From: Amphibalanus amphitrite
Lineage: Eukaryota > Arthropoda > Thecostraca > Balanomorpha > Balanidae
Direction: 5' to 3'
DNA length: 64,000 nt
Assembly: GCF_019059575.1 (NCBI RefSeq)
Contig: NW_024881536.1
Coordinates: 1-64,000, forward strand
In this document: one piece after another, positions 1 through 9,565 of the stretch
Numbering within the stretch: the first letter of the stretch is position 1
Layout of the letters: each line of letters begins with the position of its first letter
The notes under the pieces: model-generated
Told to the model about the DNA's origin: nothing
What the model saw: the letters and a program-made list of their open reading frames with translations, nothing else
The model's database searches: none
Translations under genes and position numbers: made by a program

Positions 1-65
1 CGAAAGGTTGTAATCCAACAAACGAGCGATACCTTCGCTAATGACCTGAGCACTGAGCAGAGGTG

Positions 66-226
66 TCATGTTCCGCTCAATGCCAGCTGTTTGGGCCGCG
101 CTGTGTCCCGTCCCAGCAGCTCCAGCACGTGCTCGTCGTCGGCTCGGCCCAGCCATGGCGTGGCCTGCGCGCGCAGCCGTCTGCCGTTGCCGACCGCGGG
201 TGCACCGACGATGCGCCCCTCCCCTC
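66..226 (-). pseudogene. Possible C-terminal fragment of a family III CoA-transferase (SUGCT/AMACR-like)
   Basis: The minus-strand frame ending in TGA at 66-68 encodes about 50 residues with a GAPAV motif, a P-W-LG motif, then HVLELLG and a final leucine-rich turn. This order resembles the end of class III CoA-transferases such as SUGCT (GPAV ... P-LG ... ILKEVL). An in-frame stop lies a few codons upstream of the open stretch and the candidate acceptor (GGCCAG near 227) has no pyrimidine tract. No other exon of such a gene is visible to the right, where the rest of a minus-strand gene should lie. It may be a terminal exon with distant partners, a relic, or chance in GC-rich DNA. Confidence 0.28.
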
Positions 227-796
227 TCTGGCCAGCGGTGCGCCCCACTCCCCTTCAATCAGCGGCGTCGCGCCGGCGTCACTCGCGGCTCAGTCTGCAC
301 GGGTGTAGGTCCATCCGCTGCGACCCGACCCCAGCCGACATCTGGCGCGAGCCGGCGGTGTCTGGTGTGAGCGGAGGACTGGACGCAGCAGACGCGGCTC
401 TGTCCCACCACCACTGACCGGCCACAGCGGCGGCTGGCGGGGACCGGCTGCGTTGGGCAGCAGAGTCTGACTCAGGAGAGCATCGATCGACGGCGGGCAG
501 AGTGCCAGTGGTGAGCGGGGCCCGTCGGAACCGGCGACACCATGCAGGCGGCGTCAGTGATTGCGCGACGGGTTGTCGGCCTGAGGTGAGCGAGGCAACT
601 CATTACTGGTCCTCTATCGGGCCTACAGGGGTACCGACGTAGATACTGCGCCACACACCCGTTACGTGATATATCGATCGTAATAGATATTTCCATGGCT
701 AGATCGATATTACCATGACTTCACATAACAATATTGATTTTTCGTGTGCGACCAAAGGATCTCTCCCGACGTCATCGCTATGGTTAAGCTGATCCA
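227..796. other. GC-rich unassigned DNA
   Basis: No gene is recognised. Positions 227-470 are very GC-rich with open frames on both strands that look like composition artefacts. From about 600 the composition becomes AT-richer. Confidence 0.5.
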
Positions 797-893
797 CAGA
801 CCTCTGTATTCCGAGGTCTACGGACCTCTGTATTCCGGGGACTTCAGACCTATGTATTCCGAGGTCCATGGACCTCTGTATTCCGGGGTCTAC
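797..893. repeat. Short tandem repeat, about 24-28 bp unit
   Basis: The phrase ACCTCTGTATTCCGAGGTC recurs four times with small changes (GGGGAC, GAGGTCCA, GGGGTC). Each unit is partly self-complementary (GACCTC ... GAGGTC). Confidence 0.8.
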
Positions 894-1495
894 ACATTTC
901 TATGTCAATATCGATATACAGATGTTTATGGTTCGTCAATAAGCAAACTGTGTGACACGATATTGCATAGGCGTAGGAACCGGGGGGGGGGGCCAGGGGG
1001 GCCACGGCCACCCCACCATTTTGGAGTGGGGGGGCCAGTAATGTGTGTGCCCCCCCCCCCCACTTTTGAGAGCACTCCAATGTCTGAGATTCGCTCTTTA
1101 CTTTAAACACGATTCAACCAACTAAACACAAAAAGATGGGCCACGGTGCCGTTTCTGTCACGGATAATCTGTGCTTTGCAGGTAGAATTAACACCGTCTA
1201 AAACATGCAGCAGTTTAGCGATTTAGCGCGTAAATTTTCAAATTCAGCGCAGAAGAGACATATCTGATATGTTTATTGCGCCAACCGGTTTCGTTTTGTG
1301 GATCTGGTCAAGGCACTAAGATGAAGATCTGGTTTGAGTCAGGTAGAATTTAGAAATGAGATGGATATAAGAAGTTTTTTTTGCGAAAAAGGTGAGTGTG
1401 TATCTGGTGAATATACATATTGCATGATTAATGCGACCTTGACAGGGGTGGAGAATTATGTAAATCCCAGGGTTGCCTTTTCTGGACGGACCTAT
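894..1495. other. Repeat fragments, no gene
   Basis: A transposon-like end, CATAGGCGTAGGAACC followed by a G-run, starts at about 965. Reverse-complement versions of this end (CCTACGCCTATG and similar) recur near 7803, 35618, 48843 and 49242. A matching partner end was not identified here, and the rest is unassigned AT-rich sequence. Confidence 0.45.
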
Positions 1496-1788
1496 GCACC
1501 TACCACTGGCGGATCCAGGGGGGGGGGCCACGGGGGCCATGGCCCCCCCCCCCCCCCCAAAGGGCTAAAGTGGCCTGTTTGGCCCCCCCCCAAAACGTCA
1601 GAAAAATTTCTAAGAAAATATACCTTGATGGAGGTTTTTAGCCACTTGGTGAAGTAAAGTTTCCACAGCATAATATGGAAGCAATATGGTAGCAGTGAGG
1701 GTCAGTCAAAAGTTGCGCGAGCGGAGTCGACCTTCAAAAAAGACTGTTGTTGGCACGTGTTTATGGCGCGGCAGCTGGTAGTTGGCGG

Positions 1789-2089
1789 CAGGGCTGCGGA
1801 GTCGGAGTCGGAGTCGGAGTCGGAGTCGGTCGGAGTCGACAGTTGTGACCGGAGTCGGAGTCGGAGTCGGAGTCGATTTTAGAAACCCGAGCCGGAGTCG
1901 GAGTCGGAGTCACCGAAAATCTGTCGACTCCGCAGCCCTGCTAGGTCTGTGAAGTCGGAGTCGGGAGTTGGAGTCGGTCGGAGTCGACAATTCTGCCCGG
2001 AGTCGGAGTCGGAGTCGGAGCTGGTTTTTGAAAGCCGGAGTCGGAGTCGGAGTCGGAGTCGCCGAAAATCCATCGACTCCGCAGCCCTG
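1789..2089. mobile_element. Small hAT-like MITE filled with GGAGTC hexamers
   Basis: The ends CAGGGCTGCGGAGTCG and CGACTCCGCAGCCCTG are inverted repeats. The 8 bases GTTGGCGG occur directly on both sides (1781-1788 and 2090-2097), giving a perfect target duplication. The interior is a (GGAGTC)n array with an internal duplication whose extra right end falls at 1940. Confidence 0.88.
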
Positions 2090-2152
2090 GTTGGCGGTGT
2101 TTCGCGTGGTGTGGCATCACTGGCGGATCCGGGGGGGGGGGGGTAGCACGGG

Positions 2153-2880
2153 AGCCTGAGGTGCCCCTGACAGGCCCGTGGTGCCCTTGCTAGGCCTGTG
2201 GTGCCCCTGGACCCTGGCAGGCCTGTGGTGCCTCTGGCGGGCCTAGGGTGCCCCTGCTAGGCTGCTGATGCCCCTGGGACCTGACAGGACTGTGGTGCCC
2301 CTGACAAGCCTTAAGTGCCCCCAACAGGCCCGTGATGCCCCCGACAGGCCCAAGGTGCCCCTGCGGCCTGCGTGATGCCGTGATGCCTGCGAGGCCGGTG
2401 GTGCCCTTGCGAGGCCGGTGGTGCCACTGCGAGGCCGGTGGGGCCCCTGACAAGCCCATGGTGCCCCTGCGAGGCCGGTGGTGCCCCTGCTAGACCGATG
2501 GTACCCCTGGCAGGCCTGTGGTGCCCCTGCTAGGCCGCTGGTGCCCCTGGGCCCTGACAGGACTGTGATGCCCCTGACAGGCCCAAGGTGCCCCTGTAAG
2601 GCCGGTGGTGCCCCTGTAAGGCCTGTGGTATCCCTACTAGGTCTCTGGTGCCCCTTTGACAGGCCCATGGTGCCCCTGCGAGGCCGGCGGCGCCCCTGGC
2701 AGGTCTCTGGTGTCCCTGACAGACCTGGGGTGCCCCTGACAAGCCTGTGGGCCCCTCACAGGCCCGTGGTGCCCTTGCTACTTGCTAGGCCTGTGGTGCC
2801 CCTGGCGGGCTGGTGGGGCCGCTGCTAGGCCGGTGGTGCCCCTGACACGCCTGTGGTGCCCCCGGGCACCAAGGGGGTCA
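2153..2880. repeat. Degenerate minisatellite, about 22 bp unit
   Basis: Units built on GTGCCCCTGACAGGCC and GTGCCCCTGCGAGGCCGGTG repeat across roughly 700 bp. The block is bounded by CACTGGCGGATCC at about 2118 and GGATCTGCCACTG ending near 2910, so the array appears to have expanded inside a transposon. Long frames on both strands here only reflect the repeat. Confidence 0.85.
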
Positions 2881-4207
2881 TGACCCATGTGGCCCCCCTT
2901 GGATCTGCCACTGATACATAATATATTGATTTGTAAAGGCGTTATGGCTTATGCAATATGCAATTGCAGGCACTTGGTATGCCTCACTTATCCCTTATTG
3001 GGGGCTCTGGCGGGCTCCTGAGGGCCCACGTCTATCTCCGGGAGCCCTTGACAGGCTCCTTTGGGTCCTTTCAGTCCACTATAGCATAAGAGGTCTCCAT
3101 GCGAGTCCTATACATCTGAGGGCGTACCCTGACGTCTGAGGTACCCAACTGCAGCTCCAATGGTCTCTTACACTGGCGGATCCAGGGAGGGGGCATTTAG
3201 GGCCATGCCACCTTCCCAGAGGTCTAAAGTGGCCCGTTTGCCCCCTCCCCCAAACGATAATGAAACATAGTTCAATCAGTGCGTGGCCTAGGAGCCGAGT
3301 TAGACAGGGGGTGTTTTACCACCTCCCGGCCCGCAAAGGGACCCAAGCACTGACTCGAAGCGGGTTAACTGGTCGACAAAAGCAATGGTAAGTGCCACAG
3401 ATAACAGTAGTACTGGATTGGAAACAGGATTCCGGTGGCTGCAGTAAGAGGCCGAAAACAGAACCGAATATATCGTGCCCATATTTCGATATCTCCTCTC
3501 ACAGGCAACAAAAAATATTGGTTTATGTGAATGAAACTTATAAAGAAGCAATCGACTAGCCGTGCTTGTGTTTATTGCTGCATTTTTGCATAATGGCAAC
3601 TTATTTTACTAAACGTTTTTTTACGTTTATTTTACTTATTTTACTAAACTCATTCCCCTCCTCCATTGTTGATGTACCTATACGTATGTAAGGCTTTGCA
3701 CCACAATTTTTTCAAAAGAAAACACCACGCATTGTGCCCTCTAAATGATCAAATTAAAAGTGAAATACTTTAATTTTCAAGCAAATGAAAGTAATTTTGG
3801 TAGCTTCGATTTTAAACGTAAACGACAAAACGCAAAAAAGACGATTTCTTGCAATACACAACACACAAATTATCCACCCAGCAGCACGCGAGAATCTCAT
3901 TTTGGCGCCGTCGCATAAAAACATTCGGCCTCTTACTGCAACTGCCAATATTCTGTTTCCAATCCAGTACTACTGTTATCTGTGTAAGTGCTTACAAAGT
4001 AATATAAAGGCATGGGTCGGGTGGGCTACCATTTATATGTTTTTCTTTCTAGTTAAAAAAAAATCATAGTGTCGGGGCTGTGACGAAAAATAAGTGGCCT
4101 AAATCCGTTGAGAAAACAGGATTTGGGGGTACCCTAGGTTTGGCTCCAGCATGAGTTGGCCCCCCCCCCCCCCAAAACGCAAGCCTGGATCCGCCAGTGG
4201 CACCTAC

Positions 4208-5577
4208 CCTACCTACAATTTCCCCAATTTCATTCAAAATTAGCTACAAATGAAAGGTTGCCTTTTGTTCATGGGTACCTTTGGAAATAAGAGTGTGTTT
4301 AAGAGAGTGTGATAAGAGAGTGTGAAATAAGTGTGTGGAAATAAGAGTTTTTCGTCAATAACTAGGTACCGATCAAATTGAGCTAGCGAGTCGGGAAAGC
4401 CACCTATGGACTCAAGAAGACCTGCCGAATCGAATGATATGCGACATGACCTCCTTCGACCAATTTCGTGACCTGGGGACGCCGACCTGACCGTGACCCG
4501 AGGTCAACACCCTAAGTTTACCTCACCCAAACAAAAAGTATATCATTCGACGCGCCTGAGAGAGGCGAACACGATGCTGGCAAAATCGCGGCTCTGCGGC
4601 CATTTTTTGCGAAGTTATTCACCAAAAACGGAACCGTGCCTTGAGGCACTTGACCTGACCTCAGAGGTCACCGGTTTTTGTTTGTTTTGTTGGGTTAGGC
4701 CCTTTCAGTCCAATGAGACCATTTCAGAGTCGGAAGGATGATAGGATATACATAGGGGGAGACATTGGTCTGGGCAGGCACCCTCCCAGCCAGCAATTCG
4801 TCCGGGATGCGGTTGGGGACGGTCGGGATAGGCTCCGGATGTCCCAACTTGTCCCTACCGGGTTGGGTAGGCTTGGGTTGTCCCAATCGATACCGGACCT
4901 CGATGGCCGGCGGTAGGGGCGACTCGGGATTTCCGGACCGCATGCTTAATCGGTTGGGACGCGGTACGGATAGCCCAATCGAATCCCATGTTTAGACAGG
5001 CTTGTGATTTACGTTGTTATCCCAACCGATCTGAGAAGGCGCTTCGGGCACCATATCCGGTGGCCCAGAAAGTCTGGAAAAGCAATCAGATGGGCCGCGT
5101 GCAGGCAGACGCGTCCTCTGAGCGCAGCGGCCAGTCTAGCTGCCGCGTTGGTCAAGTGTCGATCCCTCCTTTGAGCTGCTGCATCAGGATATTGCTTTTG
5201 AACTGGCTCTAGCAAGCGGTCGGTTCAACTGTTGTCGTTCAGGGAAATCAGTCCGTCTTTGAGAACAGGGTGAGTATAGTGCACACTTCATCCGTGATGT
5301 AGGGAGCGGGAAAGCTATAGGTAATAGAAATTGTTATGTTCGCTGTGGTTGTACGGCATGTGAATTACACTCGTGCTGTCGCATGTTTGATCAGTTATCA
5401 TGGACAGAAGATGTTTGGTCTCATTGTCAAGTGTCATTAATGGTTGCATTGTAGGTTTGAAACCTGAATTACCAGGCATACCATGTGAAATGTCTGATGT
5501 AGATTATTTCTTAGTGATTTTTAGTGTGTCCCAGACTTTGATTAATAACCTATTGGTCGTTTTCAGATGCTCTCTTC
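4208..5577. other. Dispersed repeat fragments, no gene
   Basis: Positions about 4335-4680 match, in reverse orientation, the stretch 27640-27945 (shared phrases around TCATTCGACGCGCCTGAG and ACGAAAAACTAATTTGACC). They carry several TGACCT/AGGTCA hexamers. Positions 4780-5030 are rich in short CGGGAT/CCGGAC phrases like those at 6403-6760. I see no coding signal. Confidence 0.55.
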
Positions 5578-5960
5578 CAGACATGGGCACGGATCCCAGA
5601 CGACCAAACACGAAAATCAAGATGGCCACTAGATTAGTGGACTTTAAGCATGGAATTATGGTGGAAAACATGGCTAATAGATGCCTCTCAATAAATCAAC
5701 TATTTTGCATTCCCTCAGAGTTCACAGTTTTGAGAAAATCCCTCAAGATCCATCTCGGATCCATGGCCACGAATCATGGATCCGAGATGGATCTTGAGGG
5801 ATTTTCTCAGAACTGTTAACCCTGAAGGAATGCAAAATAGTTGGTTCATTGAGAGGCTTCTATGAGCCATGTTTTCCACCATAATTTCATGCTTGAAGAC
5901 CGTCAATCTAATGGCCATCTCGATTTCCGTGATTGGTTGTCTGGGATCCGTGCACATGTC
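5578..5960. repeat. Long inverted repeat, about 185-bp arms with a short loop
   Basis: The arms at about 5578-5764 and 5774-5960 are reverse complements with modest divergence, meeting around CATGGCCACGAATCATG. The innermost ~45 bp match almost perfectly. Both arms encode mirrored versions of the same short peptide, which follows from the fold-back and is not evidence of coding. A transcript would form a hairpin of about 380 nt. Confidence 0.85.
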
Positions 5961-6402
5961 TGCTCTCTTCGCACAGTGGTGAACCGCCCGACCAGATGCC
6001 AGCCGTCTAGTTTCGCGGTGGCTCTCTGAAGCTCGTGACGGCAGACGGACACACTGTCCGCAGAGGAGCCGACACGAACAAGGCGCAGGCCTGCTATAAT
6101 GACTGTGAACACCGGAAGTGAGTCCGCTGTGCCAGCGCCTTGCAGCGGCGCTAAGATGATGGCCGACGCCACGAATGTGCTGGCCAGGCTGTGAATTTGT
6201 GAAAATTTCACCTGTGTGCAACCAGTAAATTTGTGAATATATTTCAGTGTCCAATGTAATTCATTTTGTCGTGCAGGCATTATAAAGGTTGAGTTGGAGA
6301 ATAATGAAGAGGCGAGGGGGTTGCGGTGGCGCAAGCAAAGTGGTCGCATCTGCATAACAGCAATCTGCGGTTATAAGACTGCGGTTAATATGTCAGATGC
6401 CT

Positions 6403-6625
6403 GCGGTATTCCCAAACCGGCCGTGCGGGCCGAGTTGGGACATCCCGATCGGGATCGGAGTTCATCGCTTGTTAAAATGCCATAAGGCGGTCCGGATGCG
6501 TGCGGGATTTCCGAACCGGTTGTACGGGGAGATTTGGGGAATCCCGATTGGGATCGGAGTTCAGCGCTTGTTAAAACGTCATAAGGCGGTCCGGATACGT
6601 GCGGAATCTCCCAATCGACCGTGCG
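6403..6625. repeat. Two-copy tandem repeat, about 110 bp unit
   Basis: A unit containing CCCGATCGGGATCGGAGTTC, then GCTTGTTAAAA and ATAAGGCGGTCCGGAT, occurs twice in a row with about 10 percent divergence. Shorter CCCGATCGGG phrases continue to about 6760. Confidence 0.75.
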
Positions 6626-6898
6626 GGGTAGGTTGGGATATCCGGACCGTTCCAGCCCGTACAAAGTGTCTCATTTCCCAATCCCGTCCCACTCCGGTCC
6701 CGATCGGGGTGGTGCGGGCTGAGTCCGAAAATCCCGATCGGGAACGGAGTGGGATTGCTGGCTGGGCTAGTGAGTTGCCGGGGCTGAGCCCGTCCAGAGG
6801 ACAGGCCACCCAGCCCCAAGGCACTCACTGCACCCGGCTACGGGGTGCGCTCCCTCGGGAGCAGCGGTGCCGCTCCAAGGGAGCAGCCCGCATGAGAT

Positions 6899-6985
6899 AA
6901 AGTTGCCTGTCCAGCCCGGAGGGGGTTGCGGTGTGGAGGAGAAGGATTTCAGTATCCTGAGGATAGAAGCACGGAACGGTGTCAA
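6899..6985. repeat. Dispersed repeat with inverted copy at 36981-37070
   Basis: The stretch around GTCCAGCCCGGAGGGGGTTG through GAGGATAGAAGCACGGAACGG reappears in reverse complement near 36981-37070 with few differences. It has no recognised function. Confidence 0.65.
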
Positions 6986-7175
6986 AGGTCACTGGTTGAC
7001 CTAGGACCATAAAATCGGGTATCGATCTCTGCGTCTCGTAACGGCGCACACGCTCGTTTTACCGCGACGCGCTAGCTCCACCTGGGGCGAAACGGCGAGG
7101 GGGGTCGTACCCGCCCCCCGCCCCCTCGGCCAGCGCGTATGTAGAAAACCTATAGGACCGGGCCGTGGAGGGTTA

Positions 7176-7485
7176 AACTGGCCTCTGAAGGCCCAGACCG
7201 TCTAAAAGTCCCACACCGGCCTCTGATAAGTGAAAGTCAATCAGCCCAGTTGCAGTCGTCGCTGATATAAAACCTCTTAAAACGTTATAGGCCTGGCTGA
7301 GCCTAGCTGGGCCGTTCATACTGATTTTTAAACTGGCCTCTGAAGGCCCAGACCGTCTAAAAGTCCCACACCGGCCTCTGATAAGTGAAAGTCAATCAGC
7401 CCAGTTGCAGTCGTCGCTGATATAAAACCTCTTAAAACGTTATAGGCCTGGCTGAGCCTAGCTGGGCCGTTCATACTGATTTTTA
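7176..7485. repeat. Apparently perfect tandem duplication, 155-bp unit
   Basis: The 155 bases from AACTGGCCTCTGAAGGCC (7176) to CATACTGATTTTTA are followed at 7331 by what reads as the same 155 bases. I found no difference by eye, so the duplication is recent or is an assembly artefact. Confidence 0.9.
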
Positions 7486-7910
7486 TAGGTATATTGAAAA
7501 GACTCGCTTTGCACGTTTCACGCTTGCTCGTAATGAAAAAGTTGCTGGATGCCTCTGGAATTTGCATGGGTGCCAACGGCTGCGGAGGACAGGGGAACGC
7601 GTCCATCAGTTTGAGTTTATGGACGGGAGAGTGGAGACTCCCTGAAATTTCAACCAATTTTTTTCTTTTTTTTTGTCTCTATTTTTTTACCTCTGAGCAT
7701 GTTTGCGATAACAAAGTGGCCGAAATCCGAGGAGAAATCGGATTTTGGGGGTAGGTTAGGTTTTGGATCTCTGGGACCCTGGCCCCCCCACTTTCGAAAA
7801 CGTTCCTACGCCTATGCGATATTGTTTGTTTTGTTTTGTTTTGATATCTCGAGCTGACCACAAGCAACGATGCGTCGTGGACGATCTTTCCTGCCGCAGC
7901 TGAAACGTAT

Positions 7911-9067
7911 TTCAATCCGCGCCCTGCTGGGGGAGGGGGTGTTTGCCCCCCCCCCCTAATGGGTTTTCGCGATTATCTAAAAAAAAAACTCGTTTTTGGC
8001 ACACTTAGTCATACCTAAATCTTTTTTTTGCATACGTTGTGACAATTTCAGACCAAGTTCACTCAAGGTCAGGTTACCTGAACTTACAAGTTCCCGCCAT
8101 GTTACACCGAATAACCGATCGCTTTGAAACTTTCAGCGATTGATAAGAGTAACAGTATGTACAAAATGCATGTCCGGAATTTCGATAACGGTGACCCAAG
8201 GTCAGATTAATTATGCGATATCTCCATTATAACTTATAAGGCAATAGGACAAATTTCGAACACCGAATTATAAGCAAACATGGCACAATGAACTGGAAAA
8301 TGGCCTCAGTGACCCCTGTTTATGCCCCTGAGGTCATCTTAGATCACGAATGGTATCTTATCACGAACAGTTTATATCACGAACAGTTTTTTTCGCGAAT
8401 CACTTTGATAGAGCCAAGTTAGAGCACTGGAAACGCCTTAGATGTGTTCAGCTTGACGATACGGATCGACTGATATACAACATAACCTTTTCCAGCCACG
8501 TCATGACCTTGACCTGAGGTCAAATTTTCAAGTAGACCTTTCAAGGTCAGATTAACTTCATCCGATGCGTCTTGACGAGGGGAATATGATGCCGGTAAAA
8601 GTAACCTCGTGCAAAGTGTGAGTCAACAGTTATTGGAGAGAAAAAAACTTTCCGCAAAAATCGTCTATTTTGGCAGTTTTTGCACCCTACAGGCAAAACC
8701 GTTGACCTTTGGTGAAACCTGAGACAATTACTCAGAAAGAATGTAAGTAGGGCTATCAAATGCACTTTTCCGGGGCGCTTTACTTCAATCGGTTTCTGAG
8801 TTACACGCCAGTTTGTTGAAAATTGTTGACATTCGACCTGAAAATCGGCGAAATTCGATCTTCGATGACCTCTGGTGGCCTGATCTTTGACCTGACCAAA
8901 AAAGTTACCGAAACAATTTCGTCATTCATTTTTACGCTCTTTCGAACGTCGCCTATCCCGTATTGCTACATGGTCTAGGAGCCGAGTACGAAGTGAGGTG
9001 TTCAAACATCCCCCCCCCCCTCCAGCAGGGCGTGGAAGTCCACGAGCCCCAATGGGGCGTGGGTTAA
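7911..9067 (-). mobile_element. TTAA-type MITE, diverged relative of the 46863 and 62204 elements
   Basis: The right end reads GGGCGTGGGTTAA. In reverse complement the sequence matches the element at 46863-48060: the proximal G/C-tract hairpin, the phrase CTCGGCTCCTAG, GTTCGAAAGAGCGT, and the interior rich in AGGTCA. The left terminus is eroded (TTCAATCCGCGCC). It lies just upstream of the first P5CDH exon that I can identify. Confidence 0.75.
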
Positions 9068-9479
9068 AAGCTCACGCTGTGCCCCTACCACGAACACTCA
9101 GCAGTCCGGTTATTACTGGCTCGCGTGCCGTTTTTTCATGGGGCAGGGACCTCTCAGTGTCGGTTGACCCTCCTTCATGCGAGATAAACATCCCGTACTT
9201 TCAGCTGTTGGTGCCCCCGGCCAGCACAGGGGCCTGACGCTGTCGTTTTTCTACGCCGTGTGTTTATGTTGAGAGGCATGCCAGGCTCCGGTCCAGCGGG
9301 CTCGACTGAACCACTGGCCTTGTCACACATATAGGTACTGGAGCAAACGCATAGACCGCAGTCTACATATTGTTGGCTTACATCAACGTTGTCACAGTCG
9401 TAACTGATCTCATTGATCGACCATAAATACGAGTGTCAGATATCACTGACTGGCGACTGATGTTTGCATTTCGTTCCAG

Positions 9480-9565
9480 GGGCTGCACCCAGGTTCGATG
9501 CCTGACCTCTGTCGTGAAGGATTCTGGACTGCCGGACTTCAATGTGGTCAACGAACCTCTGCTCA
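9480..9565 (+). CDS. ALDH4A1: P5CDH exon (first one identified)
   Basis: The acceptor TTCCAG precedes 9480 and the donor GTGAGA follows 9565. The single leading G completes a codon from an earlier exon and the final A joins GC of the next exon to make Ser. It encodes a variable leader-like stretch followed by FNVVNEPLL, matching the NEP motif near the start of mature P5CDH. It contains no in-frame ATG. Confidence 0.85.

Larger units (their letters stand above)
1504..4199. mobile_element. hAT-like non-autonomous element with nested insertions
   Basis: The left end CACTGGCGGATCC (1504) and right end GGATCCGCCAGTG (to 4199) are perfect inverted repeats. They are flanked by the same 8 bases, GCACCTAC, at 1496-1503 and 4200-4207, the target duplication size typical of hAT transposons. 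Inside lie a complete smaller hAT element (1789-2089), a minisatellite block bounded by similar ends (about 2118 and 2910), and a second copy of the left end at 3173. The stretch 3173-4199 alone also looks like a full element, but its flanks (GTCTCTTA and GCACCTAC) do not match. No transposase frame is present. Confidence 0.75.

Noticed and set aside
1879..2159. Frames rich in Ser-Asp or Glu-Ser-Arg repeats
   Set aside because: They arise from GGAGTC hexamers inside a hAT MITE.
2190..2828. Overlapping 70-140 codon frames on both strands
   Set aside because: They are produced by the 22-bp minisatellite, with no start context, splice sites or homology.
2118..2910. A separate hAT element around the minisatellite
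   Set aside because: The end sequences match the family but the flanking bases (TGTGGCAT and ATACATAA) are not a target duplication, so the boundaries are unproven.
5400..6254. 139- and 179-codon frames on opposite strands sharing a similar peptide
   Set aside because: The similarity follows from the inverted repeat at 5578-5960; there is no other coding evidence.
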